From an uncultured Chloroflexota bacterium (GTDB taxonomy: Bacteria; Chloroflexota; UBA11872; UBA12225), in the NCBI GenBank assembly GCA_902805635.1, contig CADCTC010000144.1:1-49480 (forward strand): a stretch of 49,480 nt of DNA, read 5' to 3'. The notes beneath the pieces are model-generated. The model did not search any database. It was not told the origin of the DNA and saw only the letters and a list, made by a program, of their open reading frames with translations. Below, one piece after another: positions 8,816 through 18,598 of the stretch; the stretch's first letter is position 1, and the number at the start of each line of letters is the position of its first letter. The position numbers and the translations under genes are program-made.

Positions 8816-9282
8816 CTCCGGCCGGCGCTGCTGGCCTTGCCGGCGCGCCTCCGGCACCGCGGCGCGCGTCGCTGGCGGCCGCACAGGCGCACATGGCGGA
8901 GGGCGAAGGGGCGCTGGCGATCGCGGAGCTGCACGCGCTGGCGGCGGCGCCTGAGCCGCCGCTGACGCCGCTGGAGCTGCATTACTGGCTGGGGCTGGCG
9001 CACGTGCTGGCGTTTGACTGGAGCGGCGCGACACGTGAGCTGCGCGCCTTCCTGGCGCAGGGGGGAGACGGCTGGCGGGCGGGCTGGGCGTGCCTGCACC
9101 TGGGCCGGGTCTGCGAGCGCGTCGGGCACACGGACGAGGCATCGCTGGCCTACCGCGGCTGTCTCGCCATCGAGGGGGCGGAGCGCTCGGCGCGCAAAAT
9201 GGCGTTCGACCGGATGAGCCGCCTGGCGAATAGCGTGCCGATCGGCTACGGCCAGGCGCAAACACGGCCGGCCTCACAGTGA
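8812..9282 (+). CDS. Small TPR-like helical protein coupled to mrfB
   Basis: The 156-residue protein starts with GTG at 8812, inside the stop codon of mrfB. Residues 30-150 are a run of amphipathic helices of TPR type, for example HYWLGLAHVLAFDWSGATREL and AGWACLHLGRVCERVGHTDEASLAYRGCL. It resembles the repeats at the end of the MrfB-like protein, so it may be a split-off or accessory scaffold for that complex. No enzyme motif is visible. It ends 36 bases from the convergent kinase gene. Confidence 0.75.
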   Translation: MTPAGAAGLAGAPPAPRRASLAAAQAHMAEGEGALAIAELHALAAAPEPPLTPLELHYWLGLAHVLAFDWSGATRELRAFLAQGGDGWRAGWACLHLGRVCERVGHTDEASLAYRGCLAIEGAERSARKMAFDRMSRLANSVPIGYGQAQTRPASQ

Positions 9283-9318
9283 CCGGACGGCGATGAAGCG
9301 CCACCAGATTGTTCTGGC

Positions 9319-10341
9319 TTAGCGCAGCAGCGCCCGCAGGCGCTCGGCCGGGCCATCGGGAGCAAGGCGGCGGCGCAGGAGGGTGAGGAGCTGTTCCTTG
9401 CGGGCAGGGACATCTTGCCAGGCGGCGGCGCGCTCCGGGTGGGCCTGGCCCTGGTCCACCAGGTGCAGCTGGGTGGCGGCGGCGAGCAGCAGCGCGAGAT
9501 CATGCGCGTCGAGGCGCGCCAGCGTATCTTCCTGGTTGCCGCCGGTCTGCGCCTGAGCCACCTGGGCATAGTGACGCGCGGCGACCGGAGTGATGACGCT
9601 GACGAAGGCGCCGTCATGGCGGCGCGCTCCGACGGCTGTGCCGTATTGCGCGAAGCGGCGCTCGCGCCAGTCGAAGCCACAGGCGGCGAAGTCCACCAGG
9701 ACGGGACCCTGAGCGCCGACGACAACGTTGCGCGGGTTGTAGTCGAGGCTGCCTAGCCGCGGGACGCAGGAGATCGCCAGCGCGCGGATCTCCTCGATGG
9801 CTGCCAGGTGGGCATCGGCCAGGGGACTGCCGACGAGCCACTCCAGCGCCTGCGGCGCGGACAGCCACCACGTGTCGATCTGGTGGCAGAGAGCGGTGCG
9901 GGCGCTCTCGGCGGCGGCCAGGGCCCGCGGCCCGGCCTGGTCGTCCAGCGCCGCCTCAACCGCGAGCACGGCATCGGCGAGGCTGCGCCCCAGCACATCC
10001 AGGTCGGCGACGTCTGCACTTTGGGCCACGTCGTCAAAGGTGATGTCTCCACACCATTCTGTGACGAACCAGGCACGGGGAGTCTGTGACGGCACTGCCA
10101 GCACCTCCGGCACCGGAGCCCCATGCTCGTGCAGGAAGCGCAGGGTGGCCGGCTCGCCACCCACACCGTCTCCGCCGGCGGCGAGCTTCACGGCCAACCC
10201 GCCGCCGTCCGCGAGCATGAGTCTCCAGACGCGTGGAGACCACTGAACGGCCTCCACCGGTGGGGCGTGCCTATCGGCGCGGAGCGTTGCGCGTACGGCC
10301 GGCCAGACGGCCGCGAGCGCCGCCGGCAGTTTGAAAGTCAC
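9319..10341 (-). CDS. Aminoglycoside phosphotransferase (APH)-fold kinase at the end of the riboflavin operon
   Basis: The 340-residue protein has APH/choline-kinase architecture. LAVKLAAGG is the ATP-anchoring lysine strand, and [19 protein letters not shown] and FVTEWC form the hinge. The catalytic loop reads [11 protein letters not shown] and the metal-binding segment [12 protein letters not shown]. In the usual HxDxxxxN Brenner motif the first His is replaced by Ser, while the catalytic Asp and the Asn remain. The GTG start at 10341 overlaps the ribH stop (GTGA), so it is the translationally coupled last gene of the riboflavin operon. That position suggests a small-molecule substrate linked to flavin metabolism, but no substrate can be assigned and it may be a passenger. 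Confidence 0.8.
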   Translation of the reverse strand: MTFKLPAALAAVWPAVRATLRADRHAPPVEAVQWSPRVWRLMLADGGGLAVKLAAGGDGVGGEPATLRFLHEHGAPVPEVLAVPSQTPRAWFVTEWCGDITFDDVAQSADVADLDVLGRSLADAVLAVEAALDDQAGPRALAAAESARTALCHQIDTWWLSAPQALEWLVGSPLADAHLAAIEEIRALAISCVPRLGSLDYNPRNVVVGAQGPVLVDFAACGFDWRERRFAQYGTAVGARRHDGAFVSVITPVAARHYAQVAQAQTGGNQEDTLARLDAHDLALLLAAATQLHLVDQGQAHPERAAAWQDVPARKEQLLTLLRRRLAPDGPAERLRALLR

Positions 10342-10859
10342 TTGGCCGGCGCGCTAGACGCGGGGTGTTTGGCGCTCAGGGCTTGAGGGGCTGGCAGCTG
10401 CGCCATTAGGTCGGCCATCTCGATAGCGGTGATGGCGGCCTCGTAGCCCTTGTTCCCGGACTTGGCGCCTGAACGGTCCATGGCCTGCTCTAGCGTTTCC
10501 GTGGTGATGATGCCGAAGATCACCGGAATGCCGGTATCGAGGGCAGCGTGGGCGACGCCGGAGGCGGCCTGGCCCGCAACGTAATCGTAGTGGCTGGTGG
10601 CGCCACGGATGACGGCGCCGAGACAGACCACTGCGGCGTAGCGGCCGCTGGATGCCAGCCGCTTGGCCACCGGCGGCACCTCGAACGAGCCCGGCACCCA
10701 CGCCACGTCCACGTCGGCTTCGGCCACGCCGTGGCGGCGGAAGGCGGCGAGTGCGCCGTCGAGCAGCTGCTTGGTGAACAGCTCGTTGAAGCGTGCCACC
10801 ACTATGGCGAAGCGCTGCCCGGTGGATGCGACCAGCCTGCCCTCAAAGGAAGTGCCCAT
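10338..10859 (-). CDS. ribH: 6,7-dimethyl-8-ribityllumazine synthase
   Basis: The 173-residue protein begins [26 protein letters not shown] and contains [36 protein letters not shown] and [18 protein letters not shown], the defining motifs of lumazine synthase. It condenses 3,4-dihydroxy-2-butanone 4-phosphate with 5-amino-6-ribitylaminouracil, the penultimate step of riboflavin synthesis. The ATG shares a base with the stop of ribBA (TGATG), so translation is coupled. The active-site His sits in the SHYDYV segment. Confidence 0.96.
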   Translation of the reverse strand: MGTSFEGRLVASTGQRFAIVVARFNELFTKQLLDGALAAFRRHGVAEADVDVAWVPGSFEVPPVAKRLASSGRYAAVVCLGAVIRGATSHYDYVAGQAASGVAHAALDTGIPVIFGIITTETLEQAMDRSGAKSGNKGYEAAITAIEMADLMAQLPAPQALSAKHPASSAPAK

Positions 10860-12067
10860 CAGTCATTCACCACCTGGAGCGAGTGGCCCATGCGGTCGCG
10901 CTTGGTCTGGAGGTAGCGCAAGTTGTGCGGGTTGGCGTGCACGGGAATGGGGATCTGGTCCACCACTTCCAGGTCAAAGCCGTCCAAGGCGACCAGCTTC
11001 TTGGGGTTGTTGGTCATCAGGCGCATGCGCTTCACACCCAAGTCGGCCAGGATCTGCGCGCCGATGCCGTAGTCGCGCTTGTCCTCCGGGAACCCCAGCT
11101 GGAGGTTGGCATCGATCGTGTCGTGTCCCTCATCCTGGAGCTTGTAGGCGCGCAGCTTGTTGTGCAGTCCAATACCCCGGCCTTCCTGGTGGAGGTACAC
11201 GACCACGCCGGTGCCAGCTGCCTCGATCTGCTGCATCGCAAACTGGAGCTGCTGGCCGCAGTCGCAGCGCAGCGAGCCGAACGTATCGCCGGTGAGGCAC
11301 TTCGAATGCATGCGCACCAACACGGGCCCGTCGCCGCCGGAAACGTCACCCTTGACCAGCGCGACGTGTTCCTCGGCGGTGATGGCGTCCACGTACGCGT
11401 GGGCGATGAACTCGCCGTGCAGCGTCGGCATGGGCGTCTCGACCACCTTGCGCACCAGCTGCTCGTGACGCCGGCGGTACGCGATCAGGTCGGCCACGCT
11501 GACGATGCGCACGCCGTGCTCCGTGGCAAAGCGTTCCAGGCGGGGCATGCGGGCCATGGTGCCGTCGTCGTCCATGATCTCGCAGATCACGGCGGCGGGG
11601 TACATGCCAGCCATGCGCGCCATGTCTACCGACGCCTCGGTCTGGCCGGCGCGCACCAGCACGCCACCGTCGCGGGCACGCAGAGGGAAGATGTGGCCTG
11701 GACGGGCCAGGTCGGTGGGGCGCGCCTGCGGGTCGATGAGCGTCTGGATGGTCACCGCGCGGTCGGAGGCAGAGATGCCGGTGGTCACGCCGCGCCGCGC
11801 CTCGACCGAGACAGTGAAGGCGGTGCCGAGCTTGGAGGTGTTCTCCTGCACCATCATCGGCAGCTGGAGCTCGTCCAGGCGCTGGCCGGTCATGGCGACG
11901 CAGATCAGGCCGCGCCCGAAGCGCGCCATGAAGTTGACCGAGTCCGGCGTGACCTTCTCGGCGGCGATGCACAGATCGCCTTCATTCTCGCGCGCTTCGT
12001 CGTCCACGATGACGATGAACCGCCCGGCTCGAAGATCGTCAAGTGCGCTTTCAATGGTGCTGAGCAT
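10859..12067 (-). CDS. ribBA: Bifunctional 3,4-dihydroxy-2-butanone 4-phosphate synthase / GTP cyclohydrolase II
   Basis: The 402-residue protein fuses two enzymes. Residues 1-200 are the RibB domain, with [16 protein letters not shown] and SNVD-like metal/substrate loops, [22 protein letters not shown] and the closing [13 protein letters not shown]. Residues 205-400 are the RibA domain, with [20 protein letters not shown] (the three zinc cysteines), [15 protein letters not shown] and [12 protein letters not shown]. It supplies both branches of riboflavin synthesis from ribulose 5-phosphate and GTP. It lies between ribE and ribH. A palindromic repeat occupies the 35-base gap to ribE. Confidence 0.96.
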   Translation of the reverse strand: MLSTIESALDDLRAGRFIVIVDDEARENEGDLCIAAEKVTPDSVNFMARFGRGLICVAMTGQRLDELQLPMMVQENTSKLGTAFTVSVEARRGVTTGISASDRAVTIQTLIDPQARPTDLARPGHIFPLRARDGGVLVRAGQTEASVDMARMAGMYPAAVICEIMDDDGTMARMPRLERFATEHGVRIVSVADLIAYRRRHEQLVRKVVETPMPTLHGEFIAHAYVDAITAEEHVALVKGDVSGGDGPVLVRMHSKCLTGDTFGSLRCDCGQQLQFAMQQIEAAGTGVVVYLHQEGRGIGLHNKLRAYKLQDEGHDTIDANLQLGFPEDKRDYGIGAQILADLGVKRMRLMTNNPKKLVALDGFDLEVVDQIPIPVHANPHNLRYLQTKRDRMGHSLQVVND

Positions 12068-12072
12068 TGTTT

Positions 12073-12118
12073 ACCTAACCCCGGCCTTCGGCCACCCCTT
12101 CCCTAAAGGGAAGGGACC
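12073..12118. repeat. Dispersed palindromic repeat, divergent copy 2, overlapping the ribE 3' end
   Basis: Contains a GGCC-TTC-GGCC hairpin and a perfect 8-bp inverted repeat, CCCTTCCC (12096-12103) with GGGAAGGG (12108-12115). The second arm encodes the last residues of RibE, and the TAG stop of ribE lies within it. It is more diverged than the other four copies. Confidence 0.55.
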
Positions 12119-12738
12119 TGTTTCACTGCCTCAGGCTGCTCCTGTGCCGCGCCATAAACCGCCGCCTTGGCGACGTACTTGGCCAGGATGTCTGCTTCCA
12201 GGTTGACCGGCGCGTCAAGGCCACGACGGGTGAGCAGCGTCACCTCCAGCGTGTGCGGGATGAGCGCCACGGTGAAGCGGTCTTCATCCACATCCACCAC
12301 GGTGAGGCTGACGCCGTCCACCGCGATGGAACCCTTGGGTACGACGTAGCGCATCACTTCGGGCGGCGCCGAGAAGGTGGCGATGACCGAGTCGCCCTCC
12401 GGCCGCAGCGCGGCGAGGGCGCCGACAGCGTCGACGTGACCCTGGACGAAGTGGCCGCCGACACGTGCGGTGGCCGCGAGGGGGCGCTCCAGGTGGACGC
12501 CGCTGCCTTCTTGTAAGCCGCCGAGGGTGGTGCGCCGCAGTGTCTCAGGCGTGGCTTCTACCAGGAACGAGCCGGGAGAATGCTCCACCACTGTCAGGCA
12601 CGTCCCGTTCACGGCGATGCTGTCGCCGATGGCCAGGTCGCTGCCAACACGCTGCGCGCCGATGGTGAGCCGCGTCAGGCCCGCGCGTGCCTCGATGCGA
12701 TCAACACGGCCGACCTCTTCGACGATTCCGGTGAACAT
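12103..12738 (-). CDS. ribE: Riboflavin synthase alpha chain
   Basis: The 211-residue protein begins MFTGIVEEVGRVDRIEA and shows the internal duplication of riboflavin synthase: two lumazine-binding barrels, with SIAVNGTCLTVVEH in the first and SIAVDGVSLTVVDVDED in the second. It dismutates two 6,7-dimethyl-8-ribityllumazine molecules to riboflavin. I begin at the ATG at 12738; upstream extension would give non-family residues. The gap to the ribD stop side is 10 bases. The last codons and the stop lie inside a palindromic repeat, so the tail after the second barrel is repeat-encoded. Confidence 0.95.
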   Translation of the reverse strand: MFTGIVEEVGRVDRIEARAGLTRLTIGAQRVGSDLAIGDSIAVNGTCLTVVEHSPGSFLVEATPETLRRTTLGGLQEGSGVHLERPLAATARVGGHFVQGHVDAVGALAALRPEGDSVIATFSAPPEVMRYVVPKGSIAVDGVSLTVVDVDEDRFTVALIPHTLEVTLLTRRGLDAPVNLEADILAKYVAKAAVYGAAQEQPEAVKQVPSL

Positions 12739-12748
12739 GAATGGCTGA

Positions 12749-13864
12749 CTAGTCCGGCCACGCCGCGCGCCGCAGGTGGCCGGCGACCAGTGTATCAGCG
12801 CCCCGTGACCGCACCTCTGGATCGAGCAGCCGGTGCGCGCCGGCAAGCGTGGCCGGGCCGCTCCCGCCCACGGCTGCCGGCGCCCCTATGCCGCCAATGA
12901 CGAGCGGGGCGATGAAGGCGAGTACGAAGTCCACCAGGCCGGCGTCGAAGAGGGCGCCGTGTACGGTTGCCCCGCCCTCAACGAGAACGCTAGTGACTTC
13001 GCGCTCCGCAAGGGCCCCAAGGAGGGAGTCGATAGACACCCGCCCCCTGTAGTCACCGATCAGTAACACCTCTGCACCGGCATTTTTGAGGATGGTCATC
13101 CTCCCTACGGGCGCCAGCGCGGTGGTCACGATCGTAGTGCGGCCTGGAAGGGCACTATTTAGCACCCGTGCGGTCAAAGGGGTACGACAGTGGGTGTCCA
13201 GCACCAGGCGCTGGGGATGCTTGGGTGGGCGTTCGCCCTCCGGCAGACGCGTGGTGAGCTCTGGATCGTCGGTCAGCACGGTGTTGACGCCCACCAGGAT
13301 GGCGTCCACGCGGTCGCGCCACCGGTGGCCTTCGGCACGCGCCTCGGGCCCGGTAATCCAGCGAGACTCGCCGGTGCGCGTGGCGATCCTGCCATCGAGG
13401 CTGGCGGCGAGCTTGGCGACGACCCACGGTCTGCGGTTGGTGACCCAACAGGCGAAGTCTTCGTTCAGCGTTCGAGCATAGTCGCGGCCGTCGCCTTCCG
13501 TTACGTCAATGCCCGCCGCTCGGAGGCGCCGGGCGCCTTCACCGGCGACCAGCGGGTTCGGATCGAGCGTGGCGACGTGGACGCTCGATACGCGTGCCTG
13601 GATGACGGCGTCCGCGCATGGTGGCGTGCGACCGTGGTGGGAGCATGGCTCAAGCGTGACGTAGAGCGTGGCGCCGCGCGCGCGCTCGCCAGCGGCGGCC
13701 AGCGCCACCGTTTCGGCGTGCGGCCGGCCACCGGGCTGCGTGGCGCCTTCCCCGACCACGACTCCATCGCGCACCAGCACCGCTCCCACGGCTGGGTTGG
13801 GACTAGTGCGACCCTTGGCCGCGCGTGCCAGCTCCAGCGCGCGGGCCATGAATGGGGTGGTCAC
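12749..13864 (-). CDS. ribD: Bifunctional diaminohydroxyphosphoribosylaminopyrimidine deaminase / 5-amino-6-(5-phosphoribosylamino)uracil reductase
   Basis: The 371-residue protein has an N-terminal cytidine-deaminase-like zinc domain (TSPNPAVGAVLV, then GRPHAETVAL with H-A-E, then LEPCSHHGRTPPCADAVI with the two Cys). The C-terminal reductase domain follows (RPWVVAKLAASLDGRIA, SRWITGPEAR, VDAILVGVNTVLTDDPELTTR, VLVEGGATVHGALF). It carries out the second and third steps of riboflavin synthesis. The start is GTG at 13864 (MTTPFMARALELA), which aligns with family members. It is the first gene of ribD-ribE-ribBA-ribH-kinase. Only 58 bases separate it from the upstream protease gene, too little for an FMN riboswitch, and none is seen. 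Confidence 0.95.
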   Translation of the reverse strand: MTTPFMARALELARAAKGRTSPNPAVGAVLVRDGVVVGEGATQPGGRPHAETVALAAAGERARGATLYVTLEPCSHHGRTPPCADAVIQARVSSVHVATLDPNPLVAGEGARRLRAAGIDVTEGDGRDYARTLNEDFACWVTNRRPWVVAKLAASLDGRIATRTGESRWITGPEARAEGHRWRDRVDAILVGVNTVLTDDPELTTRLPEGERPPKHPQRLVLDTHCRTPLTARVLNSALPGRTTIVTTALAPVGRMTILKNAGAEVLLIGDYRGRVSIDSLLGALAEREVTSVLVEGGATVHGALFDAGLVDFVLAFIAPLVIGGIGAPAAVGGSGPATLAGAHRLLDPEVRSRGADTLVAGHLRRAAWPD

Positions 13865-13922
13865 GGGTGATGGATGGAGGCGGTAGTGCGTCTTTCGACC
13901 AGCTCAGGACCATCGGCGCCGT

Positions 13923-15053
13923 TTAGCGCGTCGGGGGCAGGCGCTCGGGCCACTTGCCGAGAGTGACGGTCAGCTCCAGGCGCTCGCGGCCGCGCATAAT
14001 GCCCATCTTCACCAATTGGCCGGGGAGGAAGCTGCGGTCCAGGCGCTCGCCCAGGTCATCCATGCCGGTGATGGTATGGCCACCGAGCGAGACGATCACG
14101 TCGTTGCGCTGCACGCCGGCGGCTGCGGCGGGGCCGTCGCCAGTTGTCTCTTCGATGTACACGCCGCCGCGGGTGGTGAGGCCACGCTCGCGCGCGATCT
14201 GCTGCGACACGTCACCACCGGAAATGCCAAGCCAGGGGTGCTCGATGGTTTCCCCCGCCAGTAGGCGGGGCAGGTAGCGCCGGGCGGTCGTGACCGGCAC
14301 GGCAAAGCCGATGCCGCCGAAGCCGCGCTGACCATTGACCACCTCGATGGCGGTATTGATGCCAATCAGTTCGCCCCTGCTGTTCAGCAGCGGCCCGCCG
14401 GAGTTGCCCGGGTTGATCGCGGCATCGGTCTGGATCACCTCCCTGATGGGGGCGCGCGCAGGTGTGTCGCGCAGGGTGCGGTTGAGGCCGCTGACCACGC
14501 CCACAGTCACGCTGCGCTGCAGGCCGCCCGGGTTGCCGATCGCGATGGCTAGCGCGCCGGGCTTGATGTCCTCCAGCTCGCCCAACGGCACAACCGGTAG
14601 GCCGCCGGGCGCATCGACCAGCCGGACGACCGCGAGATCGTTCTGCGGATCGGTGCCGAGTACCCTTCCGGTGTAACGGGTGCGGTCGGAGAGAGCCACG
14701 TCGAGCTGGGTAGCGTTGCGTATCACGTGGTAGTTGGTGAGCACGATCCCTTCGGGATCGATAATCACGCCGGAGCCAAGCCCGCGGCGCTGGCCAACGC
14801 GGCTCTCGATCGCGACCACAGCCGGCCCGGCCCGCTCGCACACATCCATCACGCGCTGCTCGTCGAAGAGGTGCGCCTTGCTGGCTTCGCCGTCGCGCGA
14901 GAGCGGCGCTTCGATGCTCACCGGAAGCAGTGAGCGCCCGACACGCCCGCCCGTGCTGGCGGTGAGGTAGCCCAGCGTGAGCGCCACGCCGAGCAGCATG
15001 CTCACCAGGACAGCGACAAAGGCCCGCAGCGTGCGCCCCACTCGATCTGCCAT
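13923..15053 (-). CDS. Membrane-anchored HtrA/DegP-type serine protease with PDZ domain
   Basis: The 376-residue protein starts at the ATG at 15053 (MADRVGRTLRAFV), followed by one uncleaved-looking transmembrane segment (LVSMLLGVALTLGYLTAS). A trypsin-like domain follows with the full catalytic triad in TNYHVI (His), NDLAVVRL (Asp) and NPGNSGGPL (Ser). One PDZ domain comes last (WLGISGGDV, GVYIEETTGDGPAAAAGVQRN, DVIVSLGG, then MDDLGERL). The layout is that of HtrA/DegP/DegS proteases, which degrade or sense misfolded proteins outside the membrane. In-frame sequence upstream of this ATG overlaps a hairpin-rich intergenic region and looks non-coding. Confidence 0.9.
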   Translation of the reverse strand: MADRVGRTLRAFVAVLVSMLLGVALTLGYLTASTGGRVGRSLLPVSIEAPLSRDGEASKAHLFDEQRVMDVCERAGPAVVAIESRVGQRRGLGSGVIIDPEGIVLTNYHVIRNATQLDVALSDRTRYTGRVLGTDPQNDLAVVRLVDAPGGLPVVPLGELEDIKPGALAIAIGNPGGLQRSVTVGVVSGLNRTLRDTPARAPIREVIQTDAAINPGNSGGPLLNSRGELIGINTAIEVVNGQRGFGGIGFAVPVTTARRYLPRLLAGETIEHPWLGISGGDVSQQIARERGLTTRGGVYIEETTGDGPAAAAGVQRNDVIVSLGGHTITGMDDLGERLDRSFLPGQLVKMGIMRGRERLELTVTLGKWPERLPPTR

Positions 15054-15137
15054 GTTAGTACTGCCGTACGTGTCCGCTACAGCATACAGCCGCGTCGAGA
15101 TTACGGATGTATTGCGTACCCGGACAATGCCACCAAT

Positions 15138-15229
15138 CGGCAGTAGGGTACGGGCTCGTCCCGTACCGCGTGATGCTTCGTCTGGCGCCGCCGCCGCTCG
15201 GCAAGGGACAAGCCCTTGCCCTACTGCTG
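15138..15229. repeat. Nested cloverleaf-like inverted repeats between the protease gene and coaE
   Basis: Outer arms CAGTAGGG (15141-15148) and CCCTACTG (15219-15226) enclose two perfect hairpins with 8-bp stems and 5-nt loops. The first is GGTACGGG (15147-15154) with CCCGTACC (15160-15167). The second is GGCAAGGG (15200-15207) with CCCTTGCC (15213-15220). It looks like a small non-coding dispersed element (REP/MITE type). No full second copy was found here; only a CCCTACTGC-like piece occurs just before lon. Confidence 0.7.
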
Positions 15230-15291
15230 ATGCCAACAGCCTCGCTGGTTGCGCAAACAGCGTCGTTCAGGCCGCCGCACCCCATCGGCCA

Positions 15292-15297
15292 TAGAAT
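15292..15297 (+). promoter_or_regulatory. Candidate -10 element (TAGAAT) for coaE
   Basis: Six nucleotides (GGGCCC) separate it from the ATG at 15304, so the transcript would be leaderless. No clear -35 is visible. Confidence 0.4.
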
Positions 15298-15303
15298 GGG
15301 CCC

Positions 15304-15948
15304 ATGCGCGTCATCGGCCTAACAGGACGCATCGGGACCGGCAAGTCCACTATCGGCCGCTGGTTGCAAGAACACGGCGCCGACTTGCTCGACTCGGACG
15401 CCCTGGTGCGCGAGCTGTACGAGGGCGACCGAGAGCTGAACGCTGCGCTGGTGGCGCGGTTCGGCGCGGCGGTGGTGAAGGGGGAGCGGGTGGACAAGGC
15501 CGTGCTGCGTACGGTGTTTCAGGACCCGGCAGCGCTGGCCGACCTGGAACGGATTGTTCACCCCGCGGTGCAGCGCCTGCGCGACCAGAAGCTGACTGCC
15601 ATCCGGGCGGCCGGCCGGCCAGCTGCGGCGGTCGAAGCGATCAAGCTGGTCGAGTCGGGCGGCTCGGAGGTGTGCGATGAGCTGTGGATCGTCGTCGCGG
15701 CAGAGCGAGTGCAGCTGGCGCGGCTGAAGCAGCGGGGGGTGGACGAGGACGAGGCGCGACGGCGGATGGCGGCGCAGGGGACGGCCGGCAGCTGGAGCGA
15801 ACAGTTCGTGGCCGAGTCGGTGCGGATTGGAAGGCCGCGGCCGATCTTGATCGTGGACAACAGCGGGACTGAGGCGCAGGGCAAGGCGCAGGTGGTGCGG
15901 CTGTGGAACGGCGTCAGCCGCCTCGTTCCATCCGATGGCGTTCCTTGA
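15304..15948 (+). CDS. coaE: Dephospho-CoA kinase
   Basis: The 214-residue protein begins MRVIGLTGRIGTGKSTIGRWL, with the P-loop GRIGTGKS at residues 8-15. It continues with LLDSDALVRELY, the CoA-binding Asp motif, and LERIVHPAVQRLRD, diagnostic for CoaE, then the lid region RLKQRGVDEDEARRRMAAQ. It phosphorylates dephospho-CoA, the last step of coenzyme A synthesis. Length and motif order are normal. Its 3' end overlaps the convergent PHP-domain gene by 35 bases. Confidence 0.94.
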   Translation: MRVIGLTGRIGTGKSTIGRWLQEHGADLLDSDALVRELYEGDRELNAALVARFGAAVVKGERVDKAVLRTVFQDPAALADLERIVHPAVQRLRDQKLTAIRAAGRPAAAVEAIKLVESGGSEVCDELWIVVAAERVQLARLKQRGVDEDEARRRMAAQGTAGSWSEQFVAESVRIGRPRPILIVDNSGTEAQGKAQVVRLWNGVSRLVPSDGVP

Positions 15949-16846
15949 GCCGTTCCACCACGCTGAGCGGGACGCGCGTGGCGCCGAGCGTGGCGTTGTA
16001 GGTGGTCTGCTCAGAGCCGTGGTAGTCGCTGCCGCCGGTAGCGACCAGGCCGAGCCGGGCGGCGACCGCGACCAGTGAGGCGACGACGTCCGGCGTGTAC
16101 GCACCGTAGTAGCACTCGATTCCGGAAAGCCCGGCGGCGATCAGTGGCGCCAGGGAGGTAGTGAGCTCGCGGACGTTGCTTGGGTGGGCCAGCACGGCCA
16201 GGCCGCCGGCGCGGCGGATCATCTGGATCGCCTCTTCTGGGGTGAGCTTCTCGTAGGAGACGTACGCGGGGCCCCCATTGCCCAGGAACTTCTGGAAGGC
16301 CTCCTGCACGCTGGTGACGTAGCCGCGCTCTTGAAGGGCCAGCGCGACGTGCGGTCGTCCGACCGATCCGCCGTCAGCGGCCCCGGCAATCTCCTGGACG
16401 CGCTCCCAGCTGATCTCCTGTCCGAGAGCGTTCAGCTTGCGGACCATGCCGGCGCCGCGCTCGAAGCGGGCGGCTCGCCGGGCGGCGAGCCGCTCCTGGA
16501 GCTGTGGGTCCTGGTGGTCCAGCAGGTAGCCGAGCACATGGGCCTCGCCCTGCGGAGTGTCAGTGTTGATCTCCACCGCGGACATGATCTCCAGTCCGGT
16601 GCCCTCGGCGTCTGCGAGCGCGGCGGTGATTCCTGACGTGGAGTCGTGGTCCGCCAGCGCGAGCACGCGCACGCCGCGCGCTACCGCTAGCGCAACCGTC
16701 TGGGCCGGTGTGAGCCGGCCGTCTGAGGCGGTGGTATGGACGTGCAGGTCCACCGCGCTCCACCCGCCTGGCGGCGGAACCACCGGCGGTGGCATCGCAG
16801 GCGCCGCAGCGGCGGTGGCGGGATCCTGGGGCGGCGCAGACTTCAC
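15914..16846 (-). CDS. PHP-domain phosphoesterase, YciV/TrpH (RnaAM)-like
   Basis: The 310-residue protein has a Pro/Ala-rich start, then VDLHVHTTASDGRLTP, LALADHDSTSGI, IMSAVEINTD, HVLGYLLD, LAHPSN, GIECYYGAYTP and GGSDYHG. These supply the His, Asp and Glu ligands of a trinuclear PHP metal site. The pattern is that of the bacterial YciV/TrpH group, which includes 3',5'-nucleotide bisphosphate phosphatases and 5'-3' trimming exonucleases of small RNAs and oligonucleotides. Its position just downstream of RNase Y on the same strand fits an RNA-turnover role (inference). The start is GTG at 16846; a later start near VDLHVH cannot be excluded. It overlaps coaE tail-to-tail. Confidence 0.85.
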   Translation of the reverse strand: MKSAPPQDPATAAAAPAMPPPVVPPPGGWSAVDLHVHTTASDGRLTPAQTVALAVARGVRVLALADHDSTSGITAALADAEGTGLEIMSAVEINTDTPQGEAHVLGYLLDHQDPQLQERLAARRAARFERGAGMVRKLNALGQEISWERVQEIAGAADGGSVGRPHVALALQERGYVTSVQEAFQKFLGNGGPAYVSYEKLTPEEAIQMIRRAGGLAVLAHPSNVRELTTSLAPLIAAGLSGIECYYGAYTPDVVASLVAVAARLGLVATGGSDYHGSEQTTYNATLGATRVPLSVVERLKERHRMERGG

Positions 16847-16848
16847 GC

Positions 16849-16893
16849 AGACCTCACCCGCGACCCCTCTCCCACGGGGAGAGGGGAGGTTCG
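16849..16893 (+). repeat. Dispersed palindromic repeat, copy 3
   Basis: AGACCTCACCCGCGACCCC followed by a 10-bp stem, CCCCTCTCCC (16864-16873) with GGGAGAGGGG (16877-16886). It sits between the RNase Y stop and the PHP-domain start on the minus strand. Confidence 0.75.
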
Positions 16894-16942
16894 TGGTTCC
16901 AACGGGTTCACTAACGGCGAATCGCCATTAAGGGGTCATCGG

Positions 16943-18475
<1,533 letters not shown>

Positions 18476-18584
18476 CAGTGGGTCTCCCCGGGCCAGATGG
18501 TAACGCACACGTTAGGGTTCGCCGTTCGGCGCACCCGACCAGCACCCCACCAGCTCTCGGCCGACCCCCTGGCCAACCCCCGGC

Positions 18585-18590
18585 TAGAAT
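18585..18590 (+). promoter_or_regulatory. Candidate -10 element (TAGAAT) for the PHP gene at 18599
   Basis: Eight nucleotides before the GTG start, again implying a leaderless or near-leaderless message. Confidence 0.35.
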
Positions 18591-18598
18591 CCGGAGAC

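Noticed and set aside
10793..12106. 437-codon open frame antisense to ribBA
   Set aside because: The opposite strand encodes a complete RibBA with all catalytic motifs.
13865..13922. FMN riboswitch upstream of ribD
   Set aside because: Only 58 bases separate ribD from the neighbouring gene and no RFN-element motif is present.
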